A DNA stretch of 64,000 nucleotides, taken from Muricea muricata (lineage: Eukaryota > Cnidaria > Anthozoa > Malacalcyonacea > Plexauridae). The notes beneath the pieces were generated by a model, which was not told the origin of the DNA, did not search any database, and was given only the letters and a program-made list of their open reading frames with translations. Shown one piece after another: positions 12,113 to 23,286 of the stretch (the stretch's first letter is position 1; every line of letters starts with the position of its first letter). A program made the position numbers and the translations under genes. The DNA lies in contig OY979717.1 of assembly GCA_963855995.1 (NCBI GenBank), positions 22,904,746-22,968,745 on the forward strand, written 5' to 3'.

Positions 12113-14135
12113 GAAATACATGCATGCATGCAAAACCCTCGCCTTAAAGATGTAACTATATTTTCGGAACATGAAGTATTGTCAGGATTGCTGTCATAGC
12201 AACACGCCGACACGGCAGTTTTTAATAATGCGTTCTATATTTTTAAATAACTGTGAAAATAATGAAAGAGTTGCCAGTTTTAATGACAAAATACTTAATT
12301 TTTTAAATGTCTGTGGTCCGTATGTCATCATGCGTATTGTGAACTTTGGTACGGTGTGAAATACAATTTATTACGCTGCATTATTTTAAACTATTAAATC
12401 TTTGTTTTGCAATAAAAACCATTTCAAGCCATGCATTTTTGATTAAAATAGCTACGGTCGTATTTTTCACCTGTAAATTATTTTCACACTTACAATAAAA
12501 CTACAGTCTTGCTTTTAAACGTAAACTTCAAAATCAAAATGTGAAATCATTACGGCTACTGAATATGGCTACCTTTTATGTACGTTTCCGTTTTTGTTTC
12601 CTTCTGTTGGTGCGTTTTTTCGTGGTCTTTTCCGTATTTTTGATTTATTTTTATTGTTTTTTAAAGATTTTCGTGATTTGTTTCCCAAACGATTTGTTGA
12701 CATTTATTTAAAAAAACCCTCGGAATTCAATGACGTCAGCTAAAAGGTTGAACGTCCAAACCAAACCAACACATAATGGTGGATGATTTTCGCATCTCAG
12801 AATTAGTAACCCTCGCCCCGGGCTTCGTCCGGGCAGCGCTCCGCGCTGCGGCCTCGGGGATTATCATTTATTATTATTAAAAACGGATAGCCCCGCAGTT
12901 AAAGCTGCTTTTCAAGGGGCCGTTTCTATATATAACATACTGTCATAATAATTATATTCTCATCTAATATACCTACTATATATTAGCATCATATATCAAG
13001 AATTCAAATTTTTATTAATTTTTCAAAGAAGTATATATAGCTACACATGTCTCACCCTGTTGTCATCTTTAGTCATCATGATCATTGACATAGTGATTAA
13101 TGTTTTAAAGTTCGTCGTTGAGGTTTGGGCGTAATTTTTGAGAATATCATTTGGCTGGGAGTTCCATGCATAGGCTCCTCGGTATAGCAATTTTTTTCAT
13201 GAGGTTAGATTTATTCTTATTTCATTTTTATAGCTTTTACCAGAAGGGCAGGATCAAGGTTGGGTTTATAGTTATCGCTCCTTAGTAGATGTTTGTGCAT
13301 GTCATTTTACATAAGACTTAATACAGTAGTTTGTCACACTTTGTCACTATGGAAATTTATCGTAAATTGGTGTTCAAGCATTAAATAAATATTTTAAAAG
13401 AGAAAGTACATGACATGGCAATTTAGGCACTACAAGTCTAGTTAGATTGTCAACCACGTCACACAATTTCAATTTGGCCAAATTAAAATTTCTAATCAAT
13501 GGAAGCTCAAATTCGCACTTTTTTTGCTCCTAAAATATCAGGGGTTTTTTTACTTACAGGTAGATAATAGCCATTATGATGTACCTCTAATGTTGTTTAT
13601 GATCTTAATGTTGAGAACCATTTTGAACTTCAGCCTATTGGTTGCTTGACATAATGTAAAATTTGTAAACATTAAAATTGTAATTATGGGTAATAATTTC
13701 AAATTCTGTTAATTTTTTATGATCAAATTACATGTGTATATATATATATAATATGAAATAGAATATATGTATATATAAAGCATGACTTCATCGTCTTCAT
13801 GTACTTATTGTTCCAGTCTTTACCCAATTCACCTTGACCCCGACCCACCTTGAGAAAGTGGAAATTGGTATCATTTGACAAGGAAATAAGCTTAATTAAT
13901 AAAAAGGCAAATACGTCGTTATTCTTCGGGTAACCTCCACTTATGTCTTACGTTAGGGTAGTAGGGGTTTTTACACTGACCGTTGCATTTTTTAGGCTTT
14001 CTAGAACAGGACTGTAGTATATAAAATGATCTTCTACCCTATATCACATTGTAATCCTAACCCGATTTCAACTGGGCTCTATACCATGGGACGGACTCAC
14101 TAACGGATCCGGAACAGTAAAGTTCGGAAACCATA
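12113..14135. other. Non-coding stretch; one GC-rich hairpin and a short TA tract
   Basis: No gene is recognised. A GC-rich island at 12806-12862 contains self-complementary CCCCGGGCTTCGTCCGGG and GCGCTCCGCGCTGCGGC segments and stands out from the AT-rich surroundings. A short (TA)n tract lies at 13738-13752. Confidence 0.45.
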
Positions 14136-14139
14136 TCTA

Positions 14140-15240
14140 CAGCATAGAGTTGAGGAAATAAGAGAACGTTCTGATCCAACCCTTTGGAGATTTGTACAAG
14201 GGGAACTAAATCCGCCTGATTCGCTTTCGCCAGGTTGCAGTGCAGAAAAGCTTTCAAAGAATCAAACTTGGTGGAAAGAACCAGACTTTTGAAACATTCT
14301 GAGGAGAGTTCGCAGACGAGTTACAACATTTAAAGGGCTGGAAAAAGTTACCGAAACAGGTGACTCAATTATGCTTATATTTAGATGAACATGGAATCAT
14401 AATATGTGACGGAAGAATCCAGCACTCATCTCATCATGAATCAGCAAGCAACCTATACTTTTACCATCGAAGCATTCGTATACATATCAACTACTGTAAT
14501 TCACGAGAGGCACAGAACAGTACATAACGCCGGCACGAGAAACCGTCATGTGTATTCCAGAGGACTATTAGATATTACGGGCTCGACAATCAGTTGAAAG
14601 AGTACCCAAGATGTGTGTAACGTGCAAACAAAAAAGTAAACCTTTGCAACCCCAAGGATTCCACAATTTTCACCGGAGCGTGTAAGTGAAGAACCACCAT
14701 TTACGAACACGGGCCTTGAATTTGCCGGTCCAATGTATGTGAAGGTACCGAGTCAATTCGATAATAAAGAGTCAGAAAGGTTTATGTTGCTTTTTCACAT
14801 TAGGATCAAGGAGACCAATTCATTTAGAAATCGTCGAGAATCTGTCGGTACCAACCTTCTTTCAAGCATTCAAAAGATTTACAAGTCGGAGAGATTTACC
14901 AAGTACGATATTTACGGATAACGCCAAGACCTTCAAAGAAGCTTCGCGAGAAGTAATGAGTATATTCAAATTGAAGAAATCCAAAAGATATATGTTGAAC
15001 TTATGCATGTGTCGTGTGGAAGTAGATAATCGAAAGACCTCCAGGGTAGTGGCCAGAGGGTTTGGTGGCCAGAGGGTTTTATGAGAGAATGGTACATAGC
15101 GTAAAACGTTCTTTGTAAACGTCGATCGGAAGTGGTTCTGTAACCTTCGGAGAACTCAGAAACTGCTCGTTGAAATTGAAACTACTATCGACAATCGTCC
15201 ATTAACATTTGTCTATGATGACAAAGAAGGTTGTAGTATG
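14140..15240 (+). pseudogene. BEL/Pao retrotransposon pol fragment (RNase H end to integrase)
   Basis: Fragments in shifting frames follow the order of a BEL/Pao polyprotein. First is RERSDPTLWRFVQGELNPPD then PGCSAEKL (the region joining RNase H to integrase). Next is VTCKK with further zinc-binding context, then LEFAGPMYVKV (start of the integrase core), a DNAKTFKEASREV stretch (second catalytic Asp region), and finally ERMVHSVKR and DNRPLTFVYDD (integrase C-terminal side). Several frameshifts and stops break it, so it is a fossil. No LTRs were identified; the repeat immediately downstream (15255-15870) may or may not belong to it. Confidence 0.88.
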
Positions 15241-15254
15241 CTATTACACCACTA

Positions 15255-15870
15255 GTATGCTCTTTCTAGCTACAACAAAAATTAGTCTTTAACGCATGTT
15301 GTCAATTACCCCCTCACCCTCTATCAAAAATCCCTGTTGATCGGTATATATTATATGCTATGCATTCCAGCCTTTAGAAATCCGAGCCTATCAAATGCTT
15401 TCCGTACCTGCTTTTGAGGCCATTTCTAGAGCAAGAGATGTATTTAAATAAGTAAAAAAACCCTACATGAGCACTGCGAATCACGGATGGCGGAGCGTAT
15501 TTTAGATTGGTGGGACTTACACAGAAAAAATTCAAAATTAGAAACTTAAAAATTAATCAAAAACTTAGAAATTTGAAAATTAATATTTATGAGAAAATAT
15601 TTTATTTGTGTATTAAAGTTTTAATTTAACTTTACCAAACTGTACTAAACACTCACATATTTTAAATTTCACCCATGTATTCCTGTTTGTGCTACTATTC
15701 AGTGCTTGCATGCATGCTCATGTTGATGCTTCACGCAGTCGCATGAAACCGATAATACAAAATATTCAAAAATAAAATTAAAGAAAATGGTGCATGAGGC
15801 TACCCAGCGAGCCACCATTCTTCGGTGTGCTTGCCAGTGTAACACCAATGCGAGATGTAATAAGGTACGC
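15255..15870. repeat. Dispersed repeat, copy 2 (pair of 1613-2510)
   Basis: Same-orientation relative of 1613-2510 without the hAT MITE, so it shows the empty state of that insertion. Shared blocks include ATATTATATGCTATGCATTC and GAGCAAGAGATGTAT. Confidence 0.75.
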
Positions 15871-16050
15871 GAACTTCTAACAAAGGCAGTTTTTTATAAT
15901 GGAGAGAATCAAACTATATATATGTGAAGAATAATGAAATAACAGCCCACAATTAGTTTAAGTCGCATAAATAACATCAAACGTTTAGGCGAATTCCTTT
16001 CAGTTTACAAGCTGCCCATCTCTATGATGCCAAGAAAGGCAACTCTTGTA

Positions 16051-16496
16051 CACAGCTGAAAACGCCTGACTGTACTTGTCAATAAGTTGTAACAATTTAA
16101 ACTTGTTAAAATCAAGCTCATTGCAACTTGTCATATGCAGACTTGTTACAACCTATCGAAACAACTTGCGGCAAGAATGTAGACAACACGTTTTGATAAC
16201 TTGCAAAAGACTTGTCGTCGCAAGCCATACGAACGCATCCTGATATGTCAGATATGGTAAGGTTTACTGTAACAACTAAGATGTTATAGCAAACATATTG
16301 CACTTGTGTAATTTCCAGCTTTGCATTAGATTGTAAAATTCCGTCATACTCCGATCAACATCACAGACCGTTAGCAACGGTTTGTTTACGAATTTTTTGT
16401 ACACGAAAGCAATTATATTATTGAGAAATTGACTCGTCATTAATTATTGGCTCGTCGATCGATAAACTTGTTTCAACTTGCACGGTTTTGGCTGTG
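16051..16496. mobile_element. TA-flanked element, family copy C
   Basis: Collinear with copy A, with ends CACAGCTGAAAACG and TTTTGGCTGTG and TA on both sides. It contains the ACGAACGCATCCTGATATG module and no genes. Similarity with copy A continues about 40 bp past the right end (TAATTAAACATACAG), so either a larger segment was duplicated or the true element is slightly longer. Confidence 0.75.
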
Positions 16497-16938
16497 TATG
16501 TAACCTCTAATTAAACATACAGGAATAATTGCATGTATCATTATTCTGCCCTAATCTCCGGAATTAATGAAGACGCAATACACACGCAGAATACATTGAG
16601 AACATTGTATTTGAGCCGAGTAAGCGACAGTATAAATATACAGTTAAATCCACACACTATTACAGCTAGAGAAAACCGATTTTATGAGAACAAATGTTCA
16701 GTTAGGGAGACGCCGGGAGGCCAGAAAAACCCCCCGCATGGGAGGAAATCTGAGTTGGGGCCAAGGCATGATTCCTTCCTTCCCCAACGAAAGAATAGAA
16801 CATAAAATGACGAAACAAACAATCTATATTCCAAGAGATTGTGTAACTTTAAGTAAATCGTTTGAAGTATATTGCAAGTATCTATTTTTGGAAGCGGGGT
16901 GCCGCCAACCAGCATGCATATGTCTGTCAATGATATTA

Positions 16939-16985
16939 GCGACCTTTAGAAACAAGACGGCGGTAGAATAGGACGGCAATAGAAA
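16939..16985. repeat. Partial end of the mariner-type MITE family
   Basis: GCGACCTTTAGAAACAAGAC and the following GGCGGTAGAATAGGACGG match the left end of the full MITE at 17038, but no matching right end is present here. Confidence 0.7.
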
Positions 16986-17037
16986 CGCGGTAGGACTGAG
17001 GCGAGAACGGCGTTCGTTCTCTACAAATCATCCTTTA

Positions 17038-17347
17038 GCGACCTCTAGAAACAAGACGGCAGTATAACAGGACTGCGATACTTGTTCACGTGATCAGCTG
17101 TTGCAATAACTGCGCATGCGCAAAATCCTTCGCTTTGCCGTCTTGCTTCGTTCACAACGTGAATTCTTACTGTTTACCGTCAGGTGGAGAACGTCCCCCA
17201 CCTGACGGCAAACAGTAAGAGTTCTCGTTGTGAACGAAGCAAGACGGCAAAGCGAAGGATTTTGCGCATGCGCAGTTATTGCAACAGCTGATCACGTGAA
17301 CAAGAAACGCCGTCCTGTTATACTGCCGTCTTGTTTCTAAAGGTCGC
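17038..17347. mobile_element. Palindromic TA-flanked MITE (Tc1/mariner-like)
   Basis: The 310-bp element is nearly a complete palindrome. GCGACCTCTAGAAACAAGAC starts it, its complement ends it, and the arms stay paired through GATCAGCTGTTGCAATAAC and CGCATGCGCAAAATCCTTCG to a centre near 17195. TA lies on both sides (17036-17037, 17348-17349). It abuts the recombinase end of the DIRS element, where it probably inserted. Confidence 0.88.
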
Positions 17348-17349
17348 TA

Positions 17350-17925
17350 TTGTCGTTAAGTAGCCGGCAGCCGGGGTTCAAAGCGGCTCCTGAAGCAAAA
17401 TAAACAACAAAAAAACGAATGACTGATAAGGCGTTATTAGACCTACAACGTAAGGCGATGTCTTGAATTAAACTGAGAGGCAGTGGCTCTTCCGGTTTGG
17501 TAGGTTTGGACAAACTGCGTTTCGCACCGTCCAAAGTCATTTTGACGAGTGGATGGTCCGTTGGGGACTCGGTGAGTCAACGTGAGCCTAAGCAATTCCA
17601 TACGCTGCACCCTCCAGGGTAGAGAAACCAAGGCCTTTCAGTCTTGCTGCGTTCGCAAGTTCTGTGATAAATAAAGCAACGTGAGCAGGTTGCGCTGGAA
17701 TCACTGGTACATCAGTCTTGGACAATGCCCACGTACGCCATTTCAGCCAGGCGGCCTGATTTTGCGCGCTGTTGAAGATGCTCGTGCGCCCAGTTGTAGC
17801 TCCATCATGTTTGGGACTAAATTCTTCAGAGAAATATCATCCAGCGTTCTCAGTGATATCCATATGAATTCGTTTGCAGAATATCTGTAAGAAACTGTCG
17901 TAACAAGTGTAAGTATTCCGTGCAC
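17350..17925 (-). pseudogene. DIRS tyrosine recombinase fragment
   Basis: The minus strand reads, across frameshifts, a core-binding segment (SSTARK, then WALSKTDVPVIPAQPAHVAL), a VPNGPSTR stretch, then MTLDGAKRSLSKPTKPEEPL and the start of the recombinase catalytic fold. This order matches the tyrosine recombinase of DIRS-type elements, which use recombination rather than a DDE integrase. The catalytic R...HxxR...Y part is not present: the sequence runs into the palindromic MITE at 17347. Confidence 0.75.
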
Positions 17926-18199
17926 AGACTAGGGAAACTAGAGCTTATTCACCAAAATGGGCTGCTCTCGCTGAATAGCGAACATTATCTCACAAGTGGT
18001 GTACCACAACACAAACTGCGTCTCAACTTCGCAAAATTGCGAATTATAAAATGCACTCGAAAGAGTAATGTGCAATACTGCGTAAGCAAAAGTGCGATTA
18101 ACAACATACTCTTACTCGAAAATCTAAGCGAAGTGCTAACATGTTAAAATTTATGCATCCCGAAAACACGGAATTTTTCCGTTTATACACGGCCGTCTG

Positions 18200-19037
18200 A
18201 CCTGGTCCTTCAATCAAGAGATCATGCAGCTTGGGCAAACAGAAAACGCTTTAACATACGATTTAAATACTAACCCAGGTGAATGTAGATAAGGCCGAAA
18301 TAAGCTTGATGGCCACTCGGGAATAATTAAAGTACCGATACATTAGCATTACAGCTTTGAAGTTCCCTTACAGTTACAGTGTGGACAATCAAATTAACAG
18401 GCGGGCATAGCCAGTTATTATCTTTGCTCCAGCCCCGAGCAAACGAGTCCACGCCGGATCAACATGGTGACTGGTGAAGCATGTTTAGAATTGAAACGAG
18501 GCAACTGAGAGTTGTAATATGAAGCGAAACGATCAATTGTATGGGACCCCATTTCACGTCTATGATGCGAAATATTCTAGCATTAACTGCCCAATCATCC
18601 TTGTCAACAAAGCGACTTAACAAATCGGCTTGCTCATTACAATCTGGAGGAACCCATTGAACGTCAAGCTCAACTGTATTTCTAATACAGGTCTGAAATA
18701 TTTGTAAGGCAATTTGCTGAAGGTCCAAGCGAGCGCTACCAATCGAAGCAATGCGAGCCGCGGCTTGGTTATCAGTAAAGATTTTTGCGCTCTTACCCTG
18801 CAACTGGTTAACACACGAAAGCAAAACATAGTAGCTATATAGCCTTAAGTTCGCGATGAGTAGAACTTTTGTCCAGGTCATCGCTAGTCCACATTCCGCG
18901 CACCATGGAACCAGCCAGCGTTGCGGTGTACCCGCCGAAAGCGAATTCGCTAGCATCCGAAAACAAAATGGTACACGGTGAAGGAGATGATTGTATGCGA
19001 TAGCCGTTAAAAACAATCAATGTTATGTTTGTGTGCC
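18200..19037 (-). pseudogene. DIRS RNase H domain fragment
   Basis: Minus-strand frames encode LFSDASEFAFGGYTATL (first RNase H Asp), THRELKAI (the Glu), KIFTDNQAAARIASIGSA (second Asp) and NEQADLLSRFVDKDDWAV, the typical RNase H signature of DIRS polyproteins, followed by a GW-KDNNWLCPP segment. At least one frameshift separates the pieces (between 18835 and 18830). The upstream RT part resumes beyond the foldback element at 20210. Confidence 0.88.
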
Positions 19038-20209
19038 AAAAAGGGAGGCATGTTGTAAAACGCGGAGTGGAGTGGATTTGTAAAACGCGGAGTCAAAGTT
19101 TGTAAAACGCGGAGTCAAAATTTGTAAAACGCGGAGTCAAAATTTGTAAAACGTGGAGTCAAAATTTGCAAAACGCGGAGTCAAAATTTGTAAAACAAGG
19201 AGTCAAAATTTGTAAAAAGTGGAGTCAAAATTTGTAAAACGTGGAGTCAAAATTTGTAAAACGCGGAGTCAAAATTTGTAAAACGCGGAGTCAAAATTTG
19301 TAAAACGCGGAGTCAAAATTTGTACAACAACTAATGTCATTCTATTATAATATACCACTTTATATGGCTGAAGACCACTAATGTAACTCGTCGAGGTTCC
19401 CATCCCATAATAAAAACGATGGCGACATGTCGATTTTACCAAAATGCATTGCGGTTATCAAGTATGAATAGCTGAAATAGGATGACACGAAGCAAAGCTA
19501 ATGAATTCAAATTTTAGGACATGTAAGAAAATAACCTATTGTGTCCTGTCTGTTCTTCAAAAGGTGTTAATTTGCCTTTTTAAACGATTTCAGACGGCAA
19601 TGCATTATGGAAAAATCGACATCCGCTATCTTTTTTGTTATGGCAGATTGCCTTCTAACATAACAGCGTGACACTCGACTATCAAGATATGGGAGTCTTG
19701 CGAATGCGAATGAACCGAAGTCTGGTTTCTGTCTTGCTGGACTGGACTGCTGGGCTTGGTAGGTTAGAGGTTGGTTTGGGCTTGATATATTGGATCAATT
19801 GGTGATCGCTGGCTATGGCTAATATATGTTGGTGTGAAACCGCGTTGAAGGGCGTCGCTTGTCGACGGTGTCATACCACGTTGGAAGGCGCTGGTTGTTG
19901 GTGTCACACCACGTTGGTGTCACACCACCGCGTTTTACAAATTTTTGACTCCGCGTTTTACAAATTTTTGACTCCGCGTTTTACAAATTTTTGACTCCGC
20001 GTTTTACAAATTTTTGACTCCGCGTTTTACAAATTTTGACTCCGCGTTTTACAAATTCTGACTCCGCGTTTTACAAATTTTTGACTCCGCGTTTTACAAA
20101 TTCTGACTCCGTGTTTTACAAATTTTTGACTCCGCGTTTTACAAATCCACTCCACTCCGCGTTTTACAAGTCCACTCCACTCCACGTTTTACAACATGCC
20201 AAAAAGGGA
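19038..20209. repeat. 9-bp target duplication of foldback element
   Basis: AAAAAGGGA at 19038-19046 is repeated at 20201-20209, directly abutting both ends of the foldback element. The duplicated bases belong to the DIRS sequence. Confidence 0.92.
19047..20200. mobile_element. Foldback (FB-like) element with 22-bp tandem-array arms
   Basis: The 1154-bp element begins GGCATGTTGTAAAACGCGGAG and ends with its complement. The left arm (19047-19330) holds about a dozen copies of a 22-bp unit centred on GTAAAACGCGGAGTCAAAAT. The right arm (19925-20200) holds the same unit inverted. The inner 600 bp has no gene but contains a second inverted pair (TCGATTTTACCAAAATGCATT and its partner). Foldback elements of insects (FB, Galileo) likewise have long arms of tandem units and 7-9-bp duplications; kinship with MULE or P families is an inference from the duplication length. 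Confidence 0.9.
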
Positions 20210-20945
20210 GCTCTTCCAGCCGAGCAGGTGTAAAATGCGTGGTCCCACGAGGCCCTTGTTTCTATAGCAAAATACATTTGGCGAATTAACAATCTAAATA
20301 CAAGGCCTACGGCTAAAGCACAAGAGATAACTGAACCCGCAATTTTAGCTAAAAAACAAGCAGAACAATATCCATCAGAAATAGCACTATTTAACAAATT
20401 CTTAAGTTTGCTAACTTTCTTTTCAGGAATAGAAAAATGCATGGAGACAGTGTTTATAACAAAACCAAGCCATTCGCCGATTTGCATTGGAGTCCAATGC
20501 GACTTTTGCTTATTACTTAAAAAACCACGAATTTGTCTTTAAGACTTGCGACAGACTACGCAGATCCTCATACTTAAATTCAGGTTTACTAAATACTGAT
20601 TGACATGGCGAAGATCAATAACTAAGCGCAGTTTCTTACCCTCGGCAACCGTGAGAGGGTTAACACAAAAAGGCTGTTTATCATGTTCCTGTACGCATGC
20701 ACTTGTTGGCTAACAGCTCTTCAATAGCCTAAGAGACCAATTGCTCTATGCTTGACTGCAGATAAATTGTTTGATGAAAAAAAAAGGGGGCGGATACTCC
20801 GCAAATGGCAATCTATAGCCGTATTCAATAATATAGAAAGAACAAAGTCTGATACGTTAAGAGTGTTGCGCCAAAAATTTAGTGCGCCCTTAAGGCGACC
20901 TTTTAACATTATCACCTCTATTGTTAGCGTTAAAATCGCCAACAT
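20210..20945 (-). pseudogene. DIRS reverse transcriptase fragment
   Basis: The minus strand carries, in several frames, an N-terminal RT lead-in (RLKGALNFWRNTLNVSDFVL), a KKLRLVIDLRHVNQYL motif (RT domain 1-2 with the IDLR block) and the late RT segment MQIGEWLGFVIN to YCSACFLAKIAGSVIS. The central catalytic part with the DD pair is missing, so it is internally deleted as well as frameshifted. Together with 17350-19037 it forms one DIRS element in the order RT, RNase H, tyrosine recombinase. Confidence 0.85.
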
Positions 20946-21191
20946 GCAATAATTCTAAAGCAAGAAACGAATTATACTCAACTTTATCACCGGCTAGTCA
21001 TCTGGTTTGCGTATTTGTCACTGAAGATGAGGAAGTCCAAGTTCAGGTGCAGGATGCAGCTAAGTGACCAAATGTTCCACAGTGAAAAATAAAGGAAAAA
21101 GAGAAAAACAAAATTAGTAAATTAAACAACCGTAGCACTATCTCCAGTGTGTGTGTCGCTGGTGTGTCGACTCGAAGGACGATCGCATAGA

Positions 21192-21478
21192 CACAGAGTA
21201 CTATGACACAGAGGGCTCACTTCATTTATTTTCCTATGATTTTTGCGTAACGGCCTTTTGCTCAAACGTGCGCTAAAGAGTGGTGATCACCAGCCTGAAA
21301 AATTCAAAATGGCGGCGAAGTTCAGAGTCATTATAAAGTTGTCAGGGGGGGTGAATGCCTCTATGCACTTACTGGGATAAAATTCTTAGCAAGTGCATCG
21401 AGGCATTCACCCCCCTGACAACTTCCAATCCGCGTTACGCTTTTTTCGTCGAGTGAGCCCTCTGTGTAGTACTCTGTG
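21192..21478. mobile_element. MITE with 7-bp target duplication
   Basis: Ends CACAGAGTACTATGACACAG and CTGTGTAGTACTCTGTG are inverted repeats that share the inner GAGGGCTCAC. An inner hairpin pairs AGTTGTCAGGGGGGGTGAAT with its complement. GCATAGA at 21185-21191 repeats at 21479-21485. It has no coding sequence. A 7-8-bp duplication would suit hAT or P-type elements. Confidence 0.85.
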
Positions 21479-21602
21479 GCATAGATACCCAAGCTATTTA
21501 TACATGATTACCATTAAAATGTATACCTGAGAACAATAGGCATTAAATTCCATTCAAAACGTGCAGAAAATAAATAACTGCTAAACTGCGTACCGCAGTT
21601 AT

Positions 21603-21978
21603 TAATTATTAAAGTTACCTGCAGTGTTTGCGCATGTCTGTTAAAGTACCAGCATTCGGGAGAATCACCAGCATTTCTATGCGGCTGAAGTTCACAATGA
21701 ACTTCTTTGTTTATGTGTATGTCATCAGGGTGGAGGATCTTTATATATTGTTCAAAAAATTTCCACCCTCACCCGCAGCTGTCAGCAAATTCTGGACAAG
21801 ATTCTCGACAAACCTTTCTCTTCTGTAATACGCTTTGGGTTGCATCACAACTCGGGAAAAAAACACGACACTGAAATACTATCAAGTTTTTCACGCCATG
21901 ATGATAAATAAGCGAGCCTAATTTTAACGCATTTGGGTAATACAAACAATCCTGGCAAAAGTTAATGAAACATCGCAA
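21603..21978 (-). pseudogene. Decayed copy of the frizzled-CRD exon
   Basis: The minus strand matches the 4953-5470 exon: KNLIVFQCRVFFPSC, then KRKVCRESCPEFADSCG, then further on the NAG(E)SPEC-like end and a TTACCT donor complement at 21614-21620. The reading frame breaks after DSCG, where the intact copy has RVWKFFEDYI. The N-terminal CRD part up to the LPNYVC region is missing. It is therefore an unprocessed partial duplicate that no longer encodes the domain. Confidence 0.85.
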
Positions 21979-21989
21979 TCATATTAGAA

Positions 21990-23260
21990 CAAAGGCACTC
22001 CCAACTCCCATCAACATGTTGATATCAAAATATGAATATTGCACTGGGTAGGTTTGTAAGTGCATAAACCACCATATTTTCATGCTTTAACTTAGCTAGT
22101 CAACATTGTAGGAAGAGAGGGGTAATAAGGAAGAGAAAACAGTAAATCATCCGATGTGTTCTATTAGGGAGAGGGGGGTAGTCCATGATTGTGGCCAAAT
22201 GAAATGATTTAACAGTTTTTTTATTTGATTTATAACACCTATGAAAATACGCCAATGTCTATAAACAGAAATCATTGAAAATTAATATTTAAGAGCAGTA
22301 TATCATAATAATTGAAAATTAAACAACTAGCGTTTGATAGTTTTAAGTGAAAAAAAATTGTGCTAATTGGTCTCTTTCATTTTTTCGTTCCGTCAACTGA
22401 TTCTCAAATCCAATTTTGACATCCTCCACCAAGGCCCAGACTTCATGTGAAACGGTGCAGCACCTCGATGTCCATTCAATGTTCAAAAATGCCTCATCGA
22501 GTTATGTTGAATCCTATGTACAGGTCAAAGACATAAACTTTGTTCCCTTATAGAATGACGCAAGCGCAGCCTAAAATGTGAGAAAAGAGGAAAACGTCAT
22601 TGGTGAAAACCAATTTTACTGGGGACGTTTGTTGTTTTGCAGAATAAGATAAGAAAGAGATACAGAATCAAGATGTAACCACATCGATTATTGGAGGAAG
22701 GTACATGATCGTAATACATGTTCTGCATAATTGACTCCAATCCCATCTGTCAGAGATGTACAAAACAGAAAAACTCTTTCTATGTTTGATCTCACACTGA
22801 ATAGCCTGAAGGCAGCCACAAAATTATTGCCCCTAGGGATTCGAACTTGCATTTTCTGGTTTCTAAGCCGCCGCCTCACCTATCGAGCTTTCGAGTCAAT
22901 GAGTTGGCTGCTGAGTTAAGTGAATAAGTGATATTTTTGTGAAGTCAACGTTTCTGTTAATGGAGCCCGTATTTCAATATTATTTTAGAATCATTCTTAT
23001 AGATAAAAATGCTAATGTAATATTATTCTGAGACTGCTGGGAAAAACGAACCCCATACGTTGTTTCGAGCGGGTTTGGAACTCGCACTGAGTTTCCATAT
23101 AGACAACAGCTATAGTTATAAACTGTCGAGTCAACAACAATTTTGTTGTTTATGATGTGAATCAATTTTAATGTTCACCAAAACGTGGTCCGTTTATTGT
23201 TTACGCTGTTAAATGTATAATGACGGGAAATAGCGAAGAAAAGAAAGTTTTGAACAGAAA
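21990..23260. other. Non-coding stretch downstream of CAP gene
   Basis: No gene is recognised. On the minus strand near 22840-22910 there is a tRNA-like patch with a B-box-like AGTTCGAATCCC, but it has no pairing acceptor stem, so at most it is a tRNA-derived SINE remnant. Confidence 0.4.
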
Positions 23261-23263
23261 ATT

Positions 23264-23286
23264 TTATTTAATGGTTATCTCCATCT
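23264..23286 (-). CDS. CAP gene terminal exon (tentative)
   Basis: The acceptor GTGCACAG|AG in phase 1 gives a seven-residue tail (EMEITIK) and TAA, and the stop overlaps AATAAA. An alternative acceptor near 23355 (GGCCAAG|AAGGG) would give a different 11-residue tail. The choice needs transcript data. Confidence 0.5.

Noticed and set aside
10193-12213. Overlapping frames on both strands with LLQVA/CKLRT-type repeats
   Set aside because: They come from the ACTTGCTGCAAGT arrays of the TA-flanked element; period and frame follow the DNA repeat.
16533-16971. Overlapping frames on both strands around 16.7 kb
   Set aside because: No family resemblance and conflicting frames; they lie between transposon copies.
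19047-20200. CRISPR-like array of short repeats
   Set aside because: Units are contiguous with no unique spacers, occur as inverted arms and lie inside a retrotransposon in a eukaryotic genome.
22840-22910. tRNA gene on the minus strand
   Set aside because: Only a B-box-like motif is good; the acceptor stem cannot pair and the anticodon arm is poor. At most a SINE remnant.
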